In this document: piece after piece, positions 23,635 to 35,800 of the stretch | Layout: each line of letters begins with the position of its first letter | How positions within the stretch are numbered: position 1 is the first letter of the stretch | From: Papilionanthe hookeriana x Papilionanthe teres | Taxonomy: Eukaryota > Streptophyta > Magnoliopsida > Asparagales > Orchidaceae | Reading direction: 5' to 3' | DNA: 64,000 nt | NCBI GenBank assembly: GCA_022702705.1 | Contig: CM040421.1 | Span: 3,596,001-3,660,000 of the forward strand | Made by a program: the position numbers and the translations under genes | The notes under the pieces: model-generated | Told to the model about the DNA's origin: nothing | Database searches by the model: none | The model's input: the letters and a program-made list of their open reading frames with translations, nothing else

Positions 23635-24525
23635 ATGAGTAGTATTTAAAAAAATTAATTGACTACAAGACTACAAAGATTTATAATCAATTAAAAGTAT
23701 TAATTAAGAAAATAGAATAAAAATTATTAAATTAGATTTAAATGATGTTTTAATATAAACAAGAATTTCTAAATCTTGCCTCAATCTTTAACATTTTATG
23801 GGTACGTGATTAGGATTGTCAAAATAACTCTTTGTTCGTGAATGACTCGTGTTCGGCTTGCCTAGCAAACGAGCCGAACACGAACACACTTTTTGAGCTT
23901 GAAATGTAAACAAGCCGAACACAAGCTTGGTTCGCTCGTGTTCGGCTCGTTTACACCCCTGATTAGAAATATGCATGCATATGCACATATATGTGTGTTT
24001 GTGTCATATGTAGGCAACTTTAAAACTATTCCAAGCATTTTTAGTAGAAATGAATAGGCCAAAGGCCTATTTAGAAGCTTTATTTTTTAAAATGTTTACT
24101 TGGAGCATATTTGAGATCATTTTATTTTTCATTTTTATTTTAATTAAAAAAATTATAAAAATAACTGATATAACTAATATATTTTGTTTTTAATCAAAAC
24201 ATAAATAAAATAAAATAAAAATTAAGAAAATAAAATAAAATAAAATAAAATAAAATAAAATAAAACCAAAAGCATTTTCAAACATCTTAGTGTTTATTTT
24301 TTTATTTAAAAATAAATAACTTATTTTTAAAATATTCAAAAAAAGTAGATATTTTAAATAATTTTAAAAACAACCATTACCACCAACAAACACCACCTTT
24401 TACCATCACCATCCATAAATAAAACCAATATATTTTCAAAAAGGGGCATTTAAATACATTAAAATTTTAACTTTTTTATATCAAATCTTTCATATTAAAT
24501 ATTTCTTTTCAAACATAATAAAATA

Positions 24526-24601
<76 letters not shown>

Positions 24602-25971
24602 ATATATATAACATATGTAGTAAATCTTCCATTTTAAGATGCATAATGTAAACTGTTTCTGATTAATGCAGGGCTGTGATGGATCTGTACTCCTGGAAGA
24701 CACAGCCACGCTGACAGGAGAGAAAACAGCATCTCAAAACGTCAATTCTCTCATCGGTTTCCATCTCGTAGATCGCATCAAGACCCAGCTCGAAGGAGAA
24801 TGCCCTGGAGTTGTTTCATGCGCCGATCTCCTTGCTATAGCAGCAAGAGATGCAGTCCTTCTGGTAACAAAACATTCATGGAAACTTATGTACAACAGGA
24901 TTGTACAAAGAATGCAGATGCACGAGGACTTTGGACTGTGCATGTACTGAAATAACATGCAAACTGTGTTCTGTGCAGGTTGGTGGACCTTATTGGGACG
25001 TGCCAGTCGGGCGGCTCGACTCGAAAACCGCAAGTTTGGAGCTCGCAAATATAGATATCCCCAACCCAAATCAGAACCTTGTCAGCCTCATATCTAAGTT
25101 CATTAGTAAAGGTCTATCACCACAGGACATGGTGGCTCTTGTAGGTTCGGTTCATCTCTTTTACTTCTTAAAAGCTTATGAATCAGAAATATCACCTTGA
25201 GAAGTGCCTCAAATTGAGGTTCTTAAAAAAGCCTTGTGGCTTAAGCAACATTTTCACCAATGAGACTTAATACTTTTTTCGTTTGAGACGAGCGTTTGAC
25301 GCAGAGGCCGTGCCTCGATAAATTTATTCAAAAATGCATACTATATTATATTATTAATATATATTATATTTAATATATCAGACATAATGACTAAAAAATT
25401 TCAAATGATAACTTAATTTTGACTACTTGATTATGTTACTAACTTGTTCTTTTGTTTGAAATTATATTGAATTTCAAATTAATTGATAGTATAAAAGGAA
25501 ATTGTGGTTAATGATTGATCAGAACTACAACTTACTAAAGATGGATGCAATGTTGCAGGTTCGCACACAATAGGCATGGCAAGGTGTTTGAATTTCAGAG
25601 ATAGGATCTATGGGGACTTTGCAGCCACATCACAGCCAAACCTGGGCTCCCTAGCCTACCTCAATAAGCTGCAATCAATCTGCCCTGAGAGTGGACATGA
25701 CAGCAAGATCTCCCCAATGGACTACGTAAGTCCAAACGTCTTCGACAACGTGTTCTTCGAATCTTTGCTGAAAGGAGAGGGGCTGCTGAATTCAGACCAG
25801 GAGATGTACTCGAGCCTCGTCGGATTCGAGACTGCCGACCTCGTAAAATCTTATGCCCTGGATCCTCTGATCTTCTTCAAACACTTCTCTGATGCAATGG
25901 TAAAGATGGGAAACATTACCAACCCGGAAGGAGGAGAAGTAAGAACGAATTGCAGGTATGTCAACACATGA
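22798..25971 (+). CDS. PRX11: Class III secretory peroxidase, PRX11-like, four exons
   Basis: Exons: 22798-23040, 24672-24863, 24979-25144 and 25559-25971. All introns are GT-AG, in phases 0, 0 and 1, the ancestral four-exon class III layout. The joined product is 337 aa. It oxidises phenolic and similar substrates with H2O2 in the apoplast or cell wall. Residues 1-30 are a signal peptide ending VMA. The distal haem site is RLHFHDCF with Arg72 and catalytic His76; proximal His203 is in VGSHTIG. The eight conserved Cys can be paired as 45-125, 78-83, 131-332 and 210-242. VGGPYWDVPVGR, RIYGDF and GEGLLNSDQEMY closely recall Arabidopsis PRX11 (from memory). The proximal motif has Val-Gly-Ser where most members have Ser-Gly-Ala. 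No break was seen, so it is probably functional. A start at 22798 gives the signal peptide. Confidence 0.93.
23403..23960. repeat. GGCTCG/CGAGCC-rich repeat pair in peroxidase intron 1
   Basis: Two related segments, about 23403-23545 and 23810-23960, each begin with a TGTCAAAA word followed by TTGTTCGxGA. Both carry many GTTCGGCTCGTT and AACGAGCCGAAC words in both orientations, so each can fold on itself. Such GAGCCGAACACGAG-rich sequence is a frequent dispersed repeat in plant introns. I could not define terminal inverted repeats or a target duplication, so the class is open (MITE or LTR fragment). Confidence 0.55.
23553..23640. repeat. (AT)n tract inside a perfect-armed palindrome
   Basis: A pure TA/AT run fills about 23566-23632. 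It is flanked by ACTCATCAAT (23553-23562) and its reverse complement ATTGATGAGT (23631-23640), so the whole 88 bp can form one long hairpin. Confidence 0.85.
24201..24266. repeat. (TAAAA)n pentanucleotide microsatellite
   Basis: AAATA/TAAAA units run from about 24201, with one interruption (ATTAAG) at about 24221-24227. The longest pure part is at about 24230-24265. Confidence 0.85.
24527..24610. repeat. (TA)n microsatellite near the intron 1 acceptor
   Basis: An almost pure TA run with one GTATG interruption at about 24593-24598. It lies about 60 bp upstream of the exon 2 acceptor. Confidence 0.9.
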
Positions 25972-26885
25972 GCCCTAAGAGGAAGACAATGGGGGGCATT
26001 GAGTTGTTCATCTGATAAATTGTATTTCAACTTGATGTGACAATAATCAGTTATGGGAGGTTTGTATGAGAATATAGAGATATATTGATATTTATATTAT
26101 TCTGTTGATTGAATCAGATTTATACAATGAAATGTTTACTAGCATTAGAGAATTGTGTTTCTACTGCAAGTGTTTAAGCTTGAAATTCAATTTTATTGGT
26201 GGCAGAGATTGCTACGATGTTGAGAAGAAGGCTGTTACACTAACTCATTAATGAATATTTGAATGTTTTTGGTTGAAGTAGGATCCATTTGGGCAACTAC
26301 AATTTTTTGAAAAAATGATTGTAAAATAATAATGGAAAAGTAACTTGTGATTGAAATTATAAATATTTAATATTTTTTAAGTAAAATCAGACAATAATTT
26401 TCTTGCAGTAATCATATTTTAATAAATTTAGTTGTAAAAAATAACTTTCTAACACATTTTTTTACTAAAACATCAACAAAACAATTCCACAAATAGAACT
26501 GCTATGAGGTCTGAGATCTGAAATGCAATGCAAGCATAAAGCTGCCAAAAAGTCCTGTAATCTCCATAGAACAAGGTATTGATTACCTTGTCAAGCTTCA
26601 ACAGCAGCTTAGTGCCTTATTCAGAGACATAACTAAGGATAGAAATTTAAGCTACAGATATGCTAGTGGGCATAGTACAACATAACTAAAAGAAAAGGAT
26701 GCAATTATCCAGAAGAATATTAAATAAGAGCATTGTTCATGGTCCTCCAAATTTCAGCTGAATCATAGCATGCAAAAATAACAAATATAAAAATTACAAC
26801 CAAGCACTACAAGTTTCCCTTCCATCAATTATGATCCTAATTACTAGCCGAGAAATAGTATCAACTCACTTCGCTACCTCCAAAA
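25972..26885. other. Convergent intergenic region, 3' ends of peroxidase and NHP2
   Basis: The 914 bp between the two stop codons must hold both 3' UTRs and terminators. Near-AATAAA words are seen after the peroxidase stop (AATGAAATG at about 26126). No other gene or repeat is recognised. Confidence 0.6.
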
Positions 26886-29800
26886 TTAGTAGAGATTTGA
26901 TGTTAAATCCTTCACTTCAGCCGCAACCTGTTCATATTCAGTTCTAAGCTTCTCCTGCACCTCCTGGTCCAACTCCCCCTTGACTGGCTTTGTCATCACA
27001 AGAATGCAGCATGTTGGCCTCTTCGTTGCTGCAGCTGTGGCAAGATCCTATAGAGATAAATTCAACAATGAAGCTATTAAACCAGAATGAATTTTTTGCT
27101 AAGACAAAAAATAAATAAATAACAGCATCAGTACAGGTGGATGAGAATGTATTATGCCAATCAAAGGTTAAAAACAATAAAATTCGGAAACTTTCCTGAA
27201 CACTTAAGTTATCATCTTTATTTATAGGGAAATTTACATATATATTACACAATTCAGGTGTTTACAAATCTAAAACCTAAATTTCGATATTTACATCTAT
27301 AACACTGTTGTCATATACTTATGCATGAGATGGAAAAGGTGTAATTCACTTTTAAAATATAGTAATATTGGTATTATTGATGCAGTATTAAAGATTTGAG
27401 TTATATGCATGTAAATATAAAAATTTAGGTTTTAGATATGTAAATACATAAGAACTATGTTGAATGTATGTAAATACCAATTATTTTTATTTTAAATCAC
27501 TTATCAAATGACTATCGATAAAATGCCTCATAAATATTGCATGAGTTCTAACTGACCTCCCTTGACGGAACATATATATATGGAATGTCAGCTTCCTCAC
27601 ATAGTATGGGGACGTGTGTGATTACATCAATAGGTGAAATATTTCCAGCAATCACGCACAACCTGCATCACAAAGACATACAATATATGACAATGTGGCC
27701 CTTGAGTATCATAAAATGTAAAATAAAGAAACAATATACACCTAGTTTCGCATCATGTTTTTGCTTTTGTTTATATTTTGTTTTTGTTTCTAGAAAAAAA
27801 AAAGTTAGAAATATAACATAATATGCTTGTTTATTTAACTTTGTATTTTATTTTTAAGAAAATGAATTATTAAAAATAACACTAAGAGGACGAATAGTGG
27901 TTGGAAAGATGAGGGGGTTGATAAGAATAAACCTATGGAGATCAATCTGGCAGTGATTTGGTCACGGATGTTTAGAATTAAGGCTGAGAAGTTGGTGGTT
28001 GGCAAAAAGTGTTCAAAGTGTAAGCTCTTCTTGTAAGATGAGCAAGGAGTAGTTGATGTGTTGAGAGATGCCTTTGTTGGAAGCATTAGATGTATTGTAT
28101 TTTGATTTTTAGGTTTTTGTTTTGAGAATAATAAAATCATAAAATGTCAAACTTATTTTCACATCATGCGAGAGCATAAAAAAATTCAAACAAAACGAAA
28201 TAAAAACATATTTTAAAACAAAAAATAAAGGTGATACCTATTTTGAGATGGGTGTCTAACTAATGGTAAGTTTCCCTCGTTTGTAGGATATTATTTCCAT
28301 TCTTCATCAACATTGTTGGATATTTGAGGCCCGCTACATATAGAGGGACCCTATCTTTATTTATGGGATACTAATGCCTTTAGGCTGCTCTTTCGTTCCA
28401 ACATTTTAGCTAATGCATTTTCAATTATAGAAATCTAACATCATTCTCCTTTAATGTATGGATATCTTCTTGATTTTTTACTGATTTCTCTAAAATCCCA
28501 AGACTTCTTAGATGTTAAGGGATATTTGAGCATCAACTATTCCATATTGCCCTCGTTTTTTAGACAGAATTAACCTTTTAAAACACGCTTGATCCATAAC
28601 TATCAAGATAGAATTGGTACTAAAAAAACTCACAAATGGATTGAAGAGACTTTGGCTGTTTGATGTACAGTATTGTGTTACTAATTACCTTACAAGTTCG
28701 AAGACTATGTCCTCAACCTAAAGTTACCCCAAACAATAAATTAAATCACAGAAGACATCAGAAGAGTTTATATTATCCTACCAAGTATATACAACAACAA
28801 CATAGCCTTAATCCCACTCAGTGGGGTCGGCAACATGAATCCATTTTCTCCATTGTGTCCTATCTAGTGTCATATTTTCGTATAATTCTAGATCATTTTT
28901 TATACAATAAGCCCAAGTCTTCCAAGGTCTACCGCTGCCTTTCTTAACATTAGTCGAATCTAAAACATCTACTCTCCTAATCCGATCATCAGATAGTCGA
29001 CATTTAATGTGACCAAACCATCTCAGGCGAATCCCTCTAATTTTGTATGTCACAGGAGCTACACCAACCCAACACTATCATGGATATAATCATTTCACAT
29101 TTTGTCTCTAAGTGTAAAGCCACTCATCCACCTAATCATTCTCATCTCGGCAACACTTAACTTAGTATTATGCTTCTCTTTTAAAGACCAACATTCAGCA
29201 CTATAGAGCATAGCAGGTCTCACCACCATCTTATAAAATTTTCCTTTCAATCTAAGCGTACTTTTCTATCACACAATAGGCCCAAAGCATTCCTCCACTT
29301 CAACCAACCAACTTGAATTCTACTATAATGTATATCACCATCACTTTGAACAATAGACCCGAGAAATTTAAATCGTTCACACCTTTTAATAATTTGATCA
29401 CTCGAAGTTACACTTCTGTCACTAGATCTACTATTACTAAAATTACATTCCATGTATTCAGTTTTAGTTCTACTCAAACGAAGACCTTTAAACTCCAATG
29501 TAGACCTCAATAAGTCAAGTTTTTCCGGGGCTTTTCTCTCGTCTTATCCATAAGAAGGATATCATCACACCAAGGTATATCCTCCTGTAGATGTCCAATA
29601 AGATCATCCATAACTAAAGCAAAAAGATAAAGGTTTAAAGCCGATCCCTGATGTAATCCAACAGAAATAGGAAAATATTTGGTCAACTCTCCTTCAATTT
29701 GAACAAAAATAACAGCTATAGTATACATAATGTTAATGACTTGAAAAAAAGTCATATCAACACCTTTCTTCTCAAGAACTCTCTAAAGGATATCTCTTGG

Positions 29801-32800
29801 AACCTTATCGCAAGCTTTTTCTAAATCAATAAAAATCAAATGTAGATCCTCCTTATTATTGCTGTAGTTCTCCATCAAACCTCTAGAAAAATGTATAGGT
29901 TCCATAGTAGATTTGTGTCGAGATCAATTTTGAGGTCTTTCTTTCTCTCTCCTTAGAGCATAGGATCTAGCCTTTAGGATTTTCCTATTTTGACTCTTTT
30001 AGAGAACCAGACTGGGACCCACAACATTTAAAAATTCAAGTTATTTCTTCGCTCTTTGAAGTTTCATATGGACGGTTCTAAATCCTCAACATCCAGTTGA
30101 GTTGATTAAAGCCGACGTATTGGAGTTCATGTTAAGTTCCTATATGAATTTGAAAGCCATAAGTGGACCTCACATTGTACGACGTTTGAATTTCTACCAA
30201 GAGCAATATGTTTGACTATAGTTGTCATTTATGCAAGGACCAGTCATCAATTTGCTTGTTAAACGACACCGATCATACCAAAATAACTTCATTTGTCACG
30301 TGACACAAATCAGAGATAAATTGGTTCAATCGTCGGCGAGCTCGTCCGGACGAACCTAGATGACGAAGCGAACCGCGCCAGTGCGTTCAGAACGTCGATT
30401 TTAGCCAGGAAGGACATATATCTTGATAAGGTTCTAAATTGAATTGAATTGTACGTAAATTGACGAATTTAAATAAAACAATAATATTAAAATTAAAAAA
30501 TATATATTTCTTAATAATAATTAAGAAAAATTTACGCTCCCTTCATCAACTCACGAACCGAAGCCCTAACCCCCGCTCTCCTCTCTCTCGAACCTTCCTC
30601 CTCCTCCCTCAGGTCCGGACGCCTGCTTCTCCCTTGTTCTTGAAACTTCTTGTCGGTTCTCCGATCACCCTTCTTCTCCCGAGCCCTCGTCGCCGATTGC
30701 TCCACTAATACAGATTTTTCCGCCCAATTGCATAAGATTACCTTCTGATTCTTGATTATTGGTGACTCTCTTCGCTGCGGTATGTTCTCCTCAACTTTTT
30801 GGTTCTCACCGGCGGTAAGCCTTCTTCCTTTCGCCAGCTATAAATACTCCTCTCGCGGTGTCCTAAGGGCTCGGAACTCTCGAAAAAAAAACTCACTAGA
30901 CTCTCACTCTGTTTTCTCTTCGATCCAATTTTTTTTCTTTTCTCTTCTTGAATCATTTGAGGTAAGGAATTTCTTTCACTGAAAACTTTGCTTTTATTAC
31001 CAAAAAATATGGATGGATTTATAAGTTGTTATCTGATGGGTTTACAGGATTTGTTTATCTCTTACTGTCTTTAATTTGACCATGAGATCTATGGCTTCTC
31101 TTTTAGTTTAAATAAATTTTGTATACAATTTGATTTATCTAATTCTTCCCAAACTAAGTTTATTTCTCCGTGAAGCATTTGATGTTCCTTTGAATCACAG
31201 TTCTCATTTCTTGTATAAAGTAATTTGATATACAAGGGCATATTTCTGTTGGTTTGATAATTGTGAAAGTGCAAAGATTTGGATGGAAACATATATTAGA
31301 ATGTATAATGCTATGTTTTAGTTCAATTCTTGACAAGAAATAAATCGTCAATGTCTTCTTTTCTTTCTGAAATAGAGAATATAAAATAGCTTAATAGCTT
31401 TGTGTTATAGCCAATAAATGGAGATTTTGAATAAAGAAAAGAGAGGTGAGCAACAACCTGGAATTCTTTAGTTGCCTTTTATGATTCTTCTTGAAGGAAG
31501 AGAGTGTTTAATTTTTGTTTTGATAATCAATTTCAGTTATATAATTTTATCATAATAATGGGAAAGCTTTCTTTTGTTACACTTGTTCTTTGAGTCCTTT
31601 ATGTCTCAGTGATTTACTTAATCCGGATATAGGGCAAAATGAAGGGGAAGGGATTTTTGTATAAATACCATTCAATTTCTTGAGTATTTACATATTTAAT
31701 ACTTGAATTTAAAATGAATTTATAAAATCTGTAATTCCTAAGCATTTACATACCTAAAACTTCCTTGAATATTTACATATCTAACACTTGAATTTAAATG
31801 TGAAGCTGTTGATCTTTTAATTCATTAAATTATTGTGTATATAGATGTATAGAGTTGAAATTTTGCTGAAAATTTTCAGATTTTCGTGAATTGGATATAT
31901 TTACATTAATAACATTTCTTTCTATAAAAAAATGTGCTTTCAATTGGTTTAATACTCATATTTAATGTGTAGAATATGCCATTCTATCAAAATATATATA
32001 TGTATAGATTGTTTAGTTTTAATACTTTTACATATTTTGCTTAAATTTAAATACTTGCTGATTGTGTTTATTAGTTAGTTTATTTATATACTAAATGTTC
32101 AACTTTGGATATAAACTTACTGATTTACTAGAATTCAATGTGTTTAATTTAATAAACATAAATTCTCAATATAACTTTGATAATTTATATAAAACTCCAT
32201 ATATTTAAGCATCTAATACTTCAATTTAAAAATGAAGCTAGATATCTTTTGATTCCTAGTATGTGTCCATCTAATACTTAAATCTACTATATATTTTATA
32301 ATGTTTAACGTATTTACGCAATTAGCACTTAAATTTAAATGTAAATGTATAGATTTGCAGAAATCAAACATATTTGTCCTTTTAACATTCAAATATAGTG
32401 GAGTATGTGTAATTTTGTTCAGATTTTGAATTTATTAACACTTACATGAACTTAAATGCAGCACATACTTGTCGATTTTCTATTTTTATTTGTATTTCTA
32501 TGTATAATACTATAAGCTGTTTTTTTAAATTTTCCTAAATACCTGTGCAGAAATTTTCAGCTTTTTTTGATATATTTGCATAGATAATACGTAAATTGAA
32601 ATGTATGCGTTGAATTTCTTAATTTTCGCATGTAGATACTTGCATTATGATTGAATTAACAATAAGTTTTCAGAAATACATTAAATTAACAATAAGATTT
32701 CACAAACACTTTAAATTAAGAATAAGATTTCAGACTTATTATAATAATCCAAAAACAATTATACAAACTTATATACACACTTTTTTTTTCAAATCATTAA

Positions 32801-35800
32801 ACATTAATGCTTTTAATACTTTATTTTATATACAGCTTTCTTGACTTTAAATAGTAAGAAATGTATCTTTATTAAAAGTTTAATAGTACAAATGTAAATT
32901 TTAGAAATTAAGAGGCACATACAAATTCTAAAAGTATTTTACATACATGATCCTCAACTTCTATGTATTTGCATATCTAAGGATTGAATCATATATCAAA
33001 CTTCGAGGTGAGATTTAAATTATAAATTAAAAACTATGCTTATTTTTAAATCTTAAATTTTACTTGTAAAAATAATTTTATTTGTCTTTTAGGTACCCCC
33101 ATCTAATTCTACGATGATAAATCATAGTATTCTTTATTTTACAACTTTTCATCTTAAAACCTAGAATTAACAATCAATGTCGGGTACTTAAATCCTAACT
33201 TGGAATGACCTTACAATCTTTACAATCTCGAAGATCTCTTCTTCTCGTAAAAAAATAATCAATTTGTGTTTCATTAGATACATTATTATAAGTAATAAAA
33301 TGTTCATTTCTTTTCTTCAATAAAGTATTAATAATAACCGAATCATATACTAAAACAAAATCTAAAATGGTTCTCTACCTTCTTTAATAATTTCCATAGT
33401 GATAGCTATCAAGAATATTTAAAATTTTCTACCAGCTCTACTTGAAATGTCTAAATAAATCTCATCCGATAAAAATTCTTTCTTGAGAGGTATCGAGTGC
33501 GTTAAGTCTTACAAGTCGTTCAAAATTTATCTTTATAGCCTATATCTAAACTTACTTGAGGAGCATAAGCACTTTTAATATTAAAAATCTTAGTATCAAT
33601 AATAATCTTAAGTACTATAATTTTATCTCCAATTCTATTAATTTTTACAGCATTAACTTTAAAACTTTTATCTATAATTACACCTACTCCATTTCTAGTG
33701 CGACTCTTACCATAATACCTTTAAAACCTAAGTTATCAATCTTCTTAGCCTTTTCTCTAACCCATTTAGTTTCTTAAATCATAAGATATTTATCTTTTTA
33801 TGAATCATAATATCAACTATTTCCATTAATTTACCATTGAGAGTACATATACTGCAAGATTATATCCTAATATTAGTATCGTAAGTGACCATACTTGCTC
33901 ACATTCGTTTGTAATGTGAGAATCCTCATTTATTGACATTACTATTAGAGCACTTGGTGTAGCGGCCTCATACACCGTTCACTGTATTTGGATCATACAG
34001 CGCGTCGCTTCCAGGGGACGCCCTAGCACTTACATAATGATCAAAAGGATTCATGCCATGATTTTTTCGACAAGTTTTACTCTGGCTCTCTACTACCTAA
34101 AGCAACTCTCCACTTTTCACATTCGGGCTTGGGACCGACAAGAGTAGAGACTAGATTATTATACTAATGATTGACAAAGCACAAAGAATGATATTAAAAT
34201 ACTATGTAACACATAATAGCTAATCATTTGCAATATATTATTTTCATTCTTCATCAATATCTTTAGATATTTGAGGTCCCATACCATAACGCAGAGGGAT
34301 ACTCTATTTATGGGATATGAATGCCATCATGTGGATCATTTGTTCCAACATGTTTGCTAATACGTTTTAAATTTTAGAAACCTATGAACGTTTTCATTTA
34401 TTGTGTTCACATCTTCTTGCATGCTAGTGGCTTCTCTAACATTATAACTTCCTAGATTCAGGAAATATTTGGGTTTTTACTATTCTATGTAGCTTTGCTT
34501 TTTAGGCCAAGAATTATGCTATAATAAAAAGTTAGATCCAAAACTATCAAAATGGTATTGGTAAAAAAACTTTACAAGTGGAGAGTTTTTAGGTCGTTTA
34601 TGTGTAATATTATGTCAATTATACTGCAAGTTTGAAAGATACGCTGTCAACCTAAAACTATCTCAAAAAATAATATTTAATCACATAAGGCAGCCTGAGC
34701 ATTTACAATATCCTACCAAGTGGATCTACTAGTTAAATACAGATCCAACATGAGTGAGTAGATTACTATACACAAAGGATTGGGAAAGCACAAAAGAATG
34801 ATGTTCAAATTTACTACGTAATATAGAAAAATATTATAATAATAACATGATAGGCAAAATAGCCTCTTAGATACCATCTCCAAACTCCCTTTCCCTCCTG
34901 TAGCCATCAGTCACATGAAACTTCTCTTCTGGTTCAAGGTTGATAGCAATTAGAAGATACATGGCTTGGACTTAATCAAGAGAAGAAATAACATAAATGC
35001 TCAGGTTTCGCTCTTTAGATGCTTAAGCTGACAACTTAAAGCTTAAAAGTATTGGATTTTTAGAAAGGTAGAGCCAGAACAGCAAAAGCTAGTCGTGAAA
35101 AGAGAGACAGAGAGAGGTGTTGGCTTCAGCGCCAATATAGGTGGTTGATCAATAAATACAGAGGAGATAAAGTAATCCAGTAAAATTCATTAATCTTCAA
35201 ATGATAACATTTGATTGCCTTACAGAAAGATTCAAGAGAAAAAAAAATAATCAAATTTCAGACAAGCTTGGAAAAATTAAGGCAAAAAAGGCTAATTTAA
35301 TGCTTAGAAGCCAACGATAGATATAAAAAATTAACTACCCTTAAATTCAAATTTTTCTCGAATTCTTGCTTCAAGTGGTCAGACCATCATGCAGACCAAA
35401 TGGTCATTATTAGATGCAATGGCTACTCTCCTTGATTGCTTTTGGGGCTTAGAATTAATTGTTTTCATCAAAAACAATCTCTAAGGCTTCTAAAAACTTT
35501 TAGGAATATTCTAAAATTCTAAGAATCGTCGAGAATTTTAAACCATTTTAAAAAACTAAAGAGAAAACTTAAAATGTATGGCATGAGGATCCACATAAAT
35601 CAAACCATAATTATGCCCAGTATTTCTCCCCAGCCATAAGTTGTGCCAACCTCTTTAAACTCACACTACATTGACAAGTTTCATTCGTAAACTAAGAATG
35701 ATAAGCAATGCAATTCTATGAGACCCACGAATCCGTATGATGAATTCCAGGTCTTAAAAAAAAGTACAAATCTTACAGGGAAATGACGAATGTATGGACA

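Larger units (their letters stand above)
23041..24671 (+). other. Peroxidase intron 1, repeat-inflated (1631 bp)
   Basis: The donor is GTCAGT at 23041 and the acceptor TTAATGCAG ends at 24671. The intron contains a GGCTCG-rich repeat pair, two long (AT)n tracts and a (TAAAA)n run, listed separately. The other two introns are small (115 and 414 bp), so the size comes from insertions. Confidence 0.85.
29906..33094. other. 3.2-kb foreign segment splitting the LINE
   Basis: It sits between the RT half and the endonuclease half of the LINE, replacing the linker. Three parts: 29906-30540 of mixed sequence without a recognised gene; 30541-30960 CT-rich and leader-like (listed separately); and 31000-33000 very AT-rich with many ATTTACATATCTAATACTT-type repeats. 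I could not define inverted repeats, a target duplication or Helitron ends. Confidence 0.55.

Noticed and set aside
24734..25069. 111-codon minus-strand frame
   Set aside because: It is antisense to peroxidase exons 2-3.
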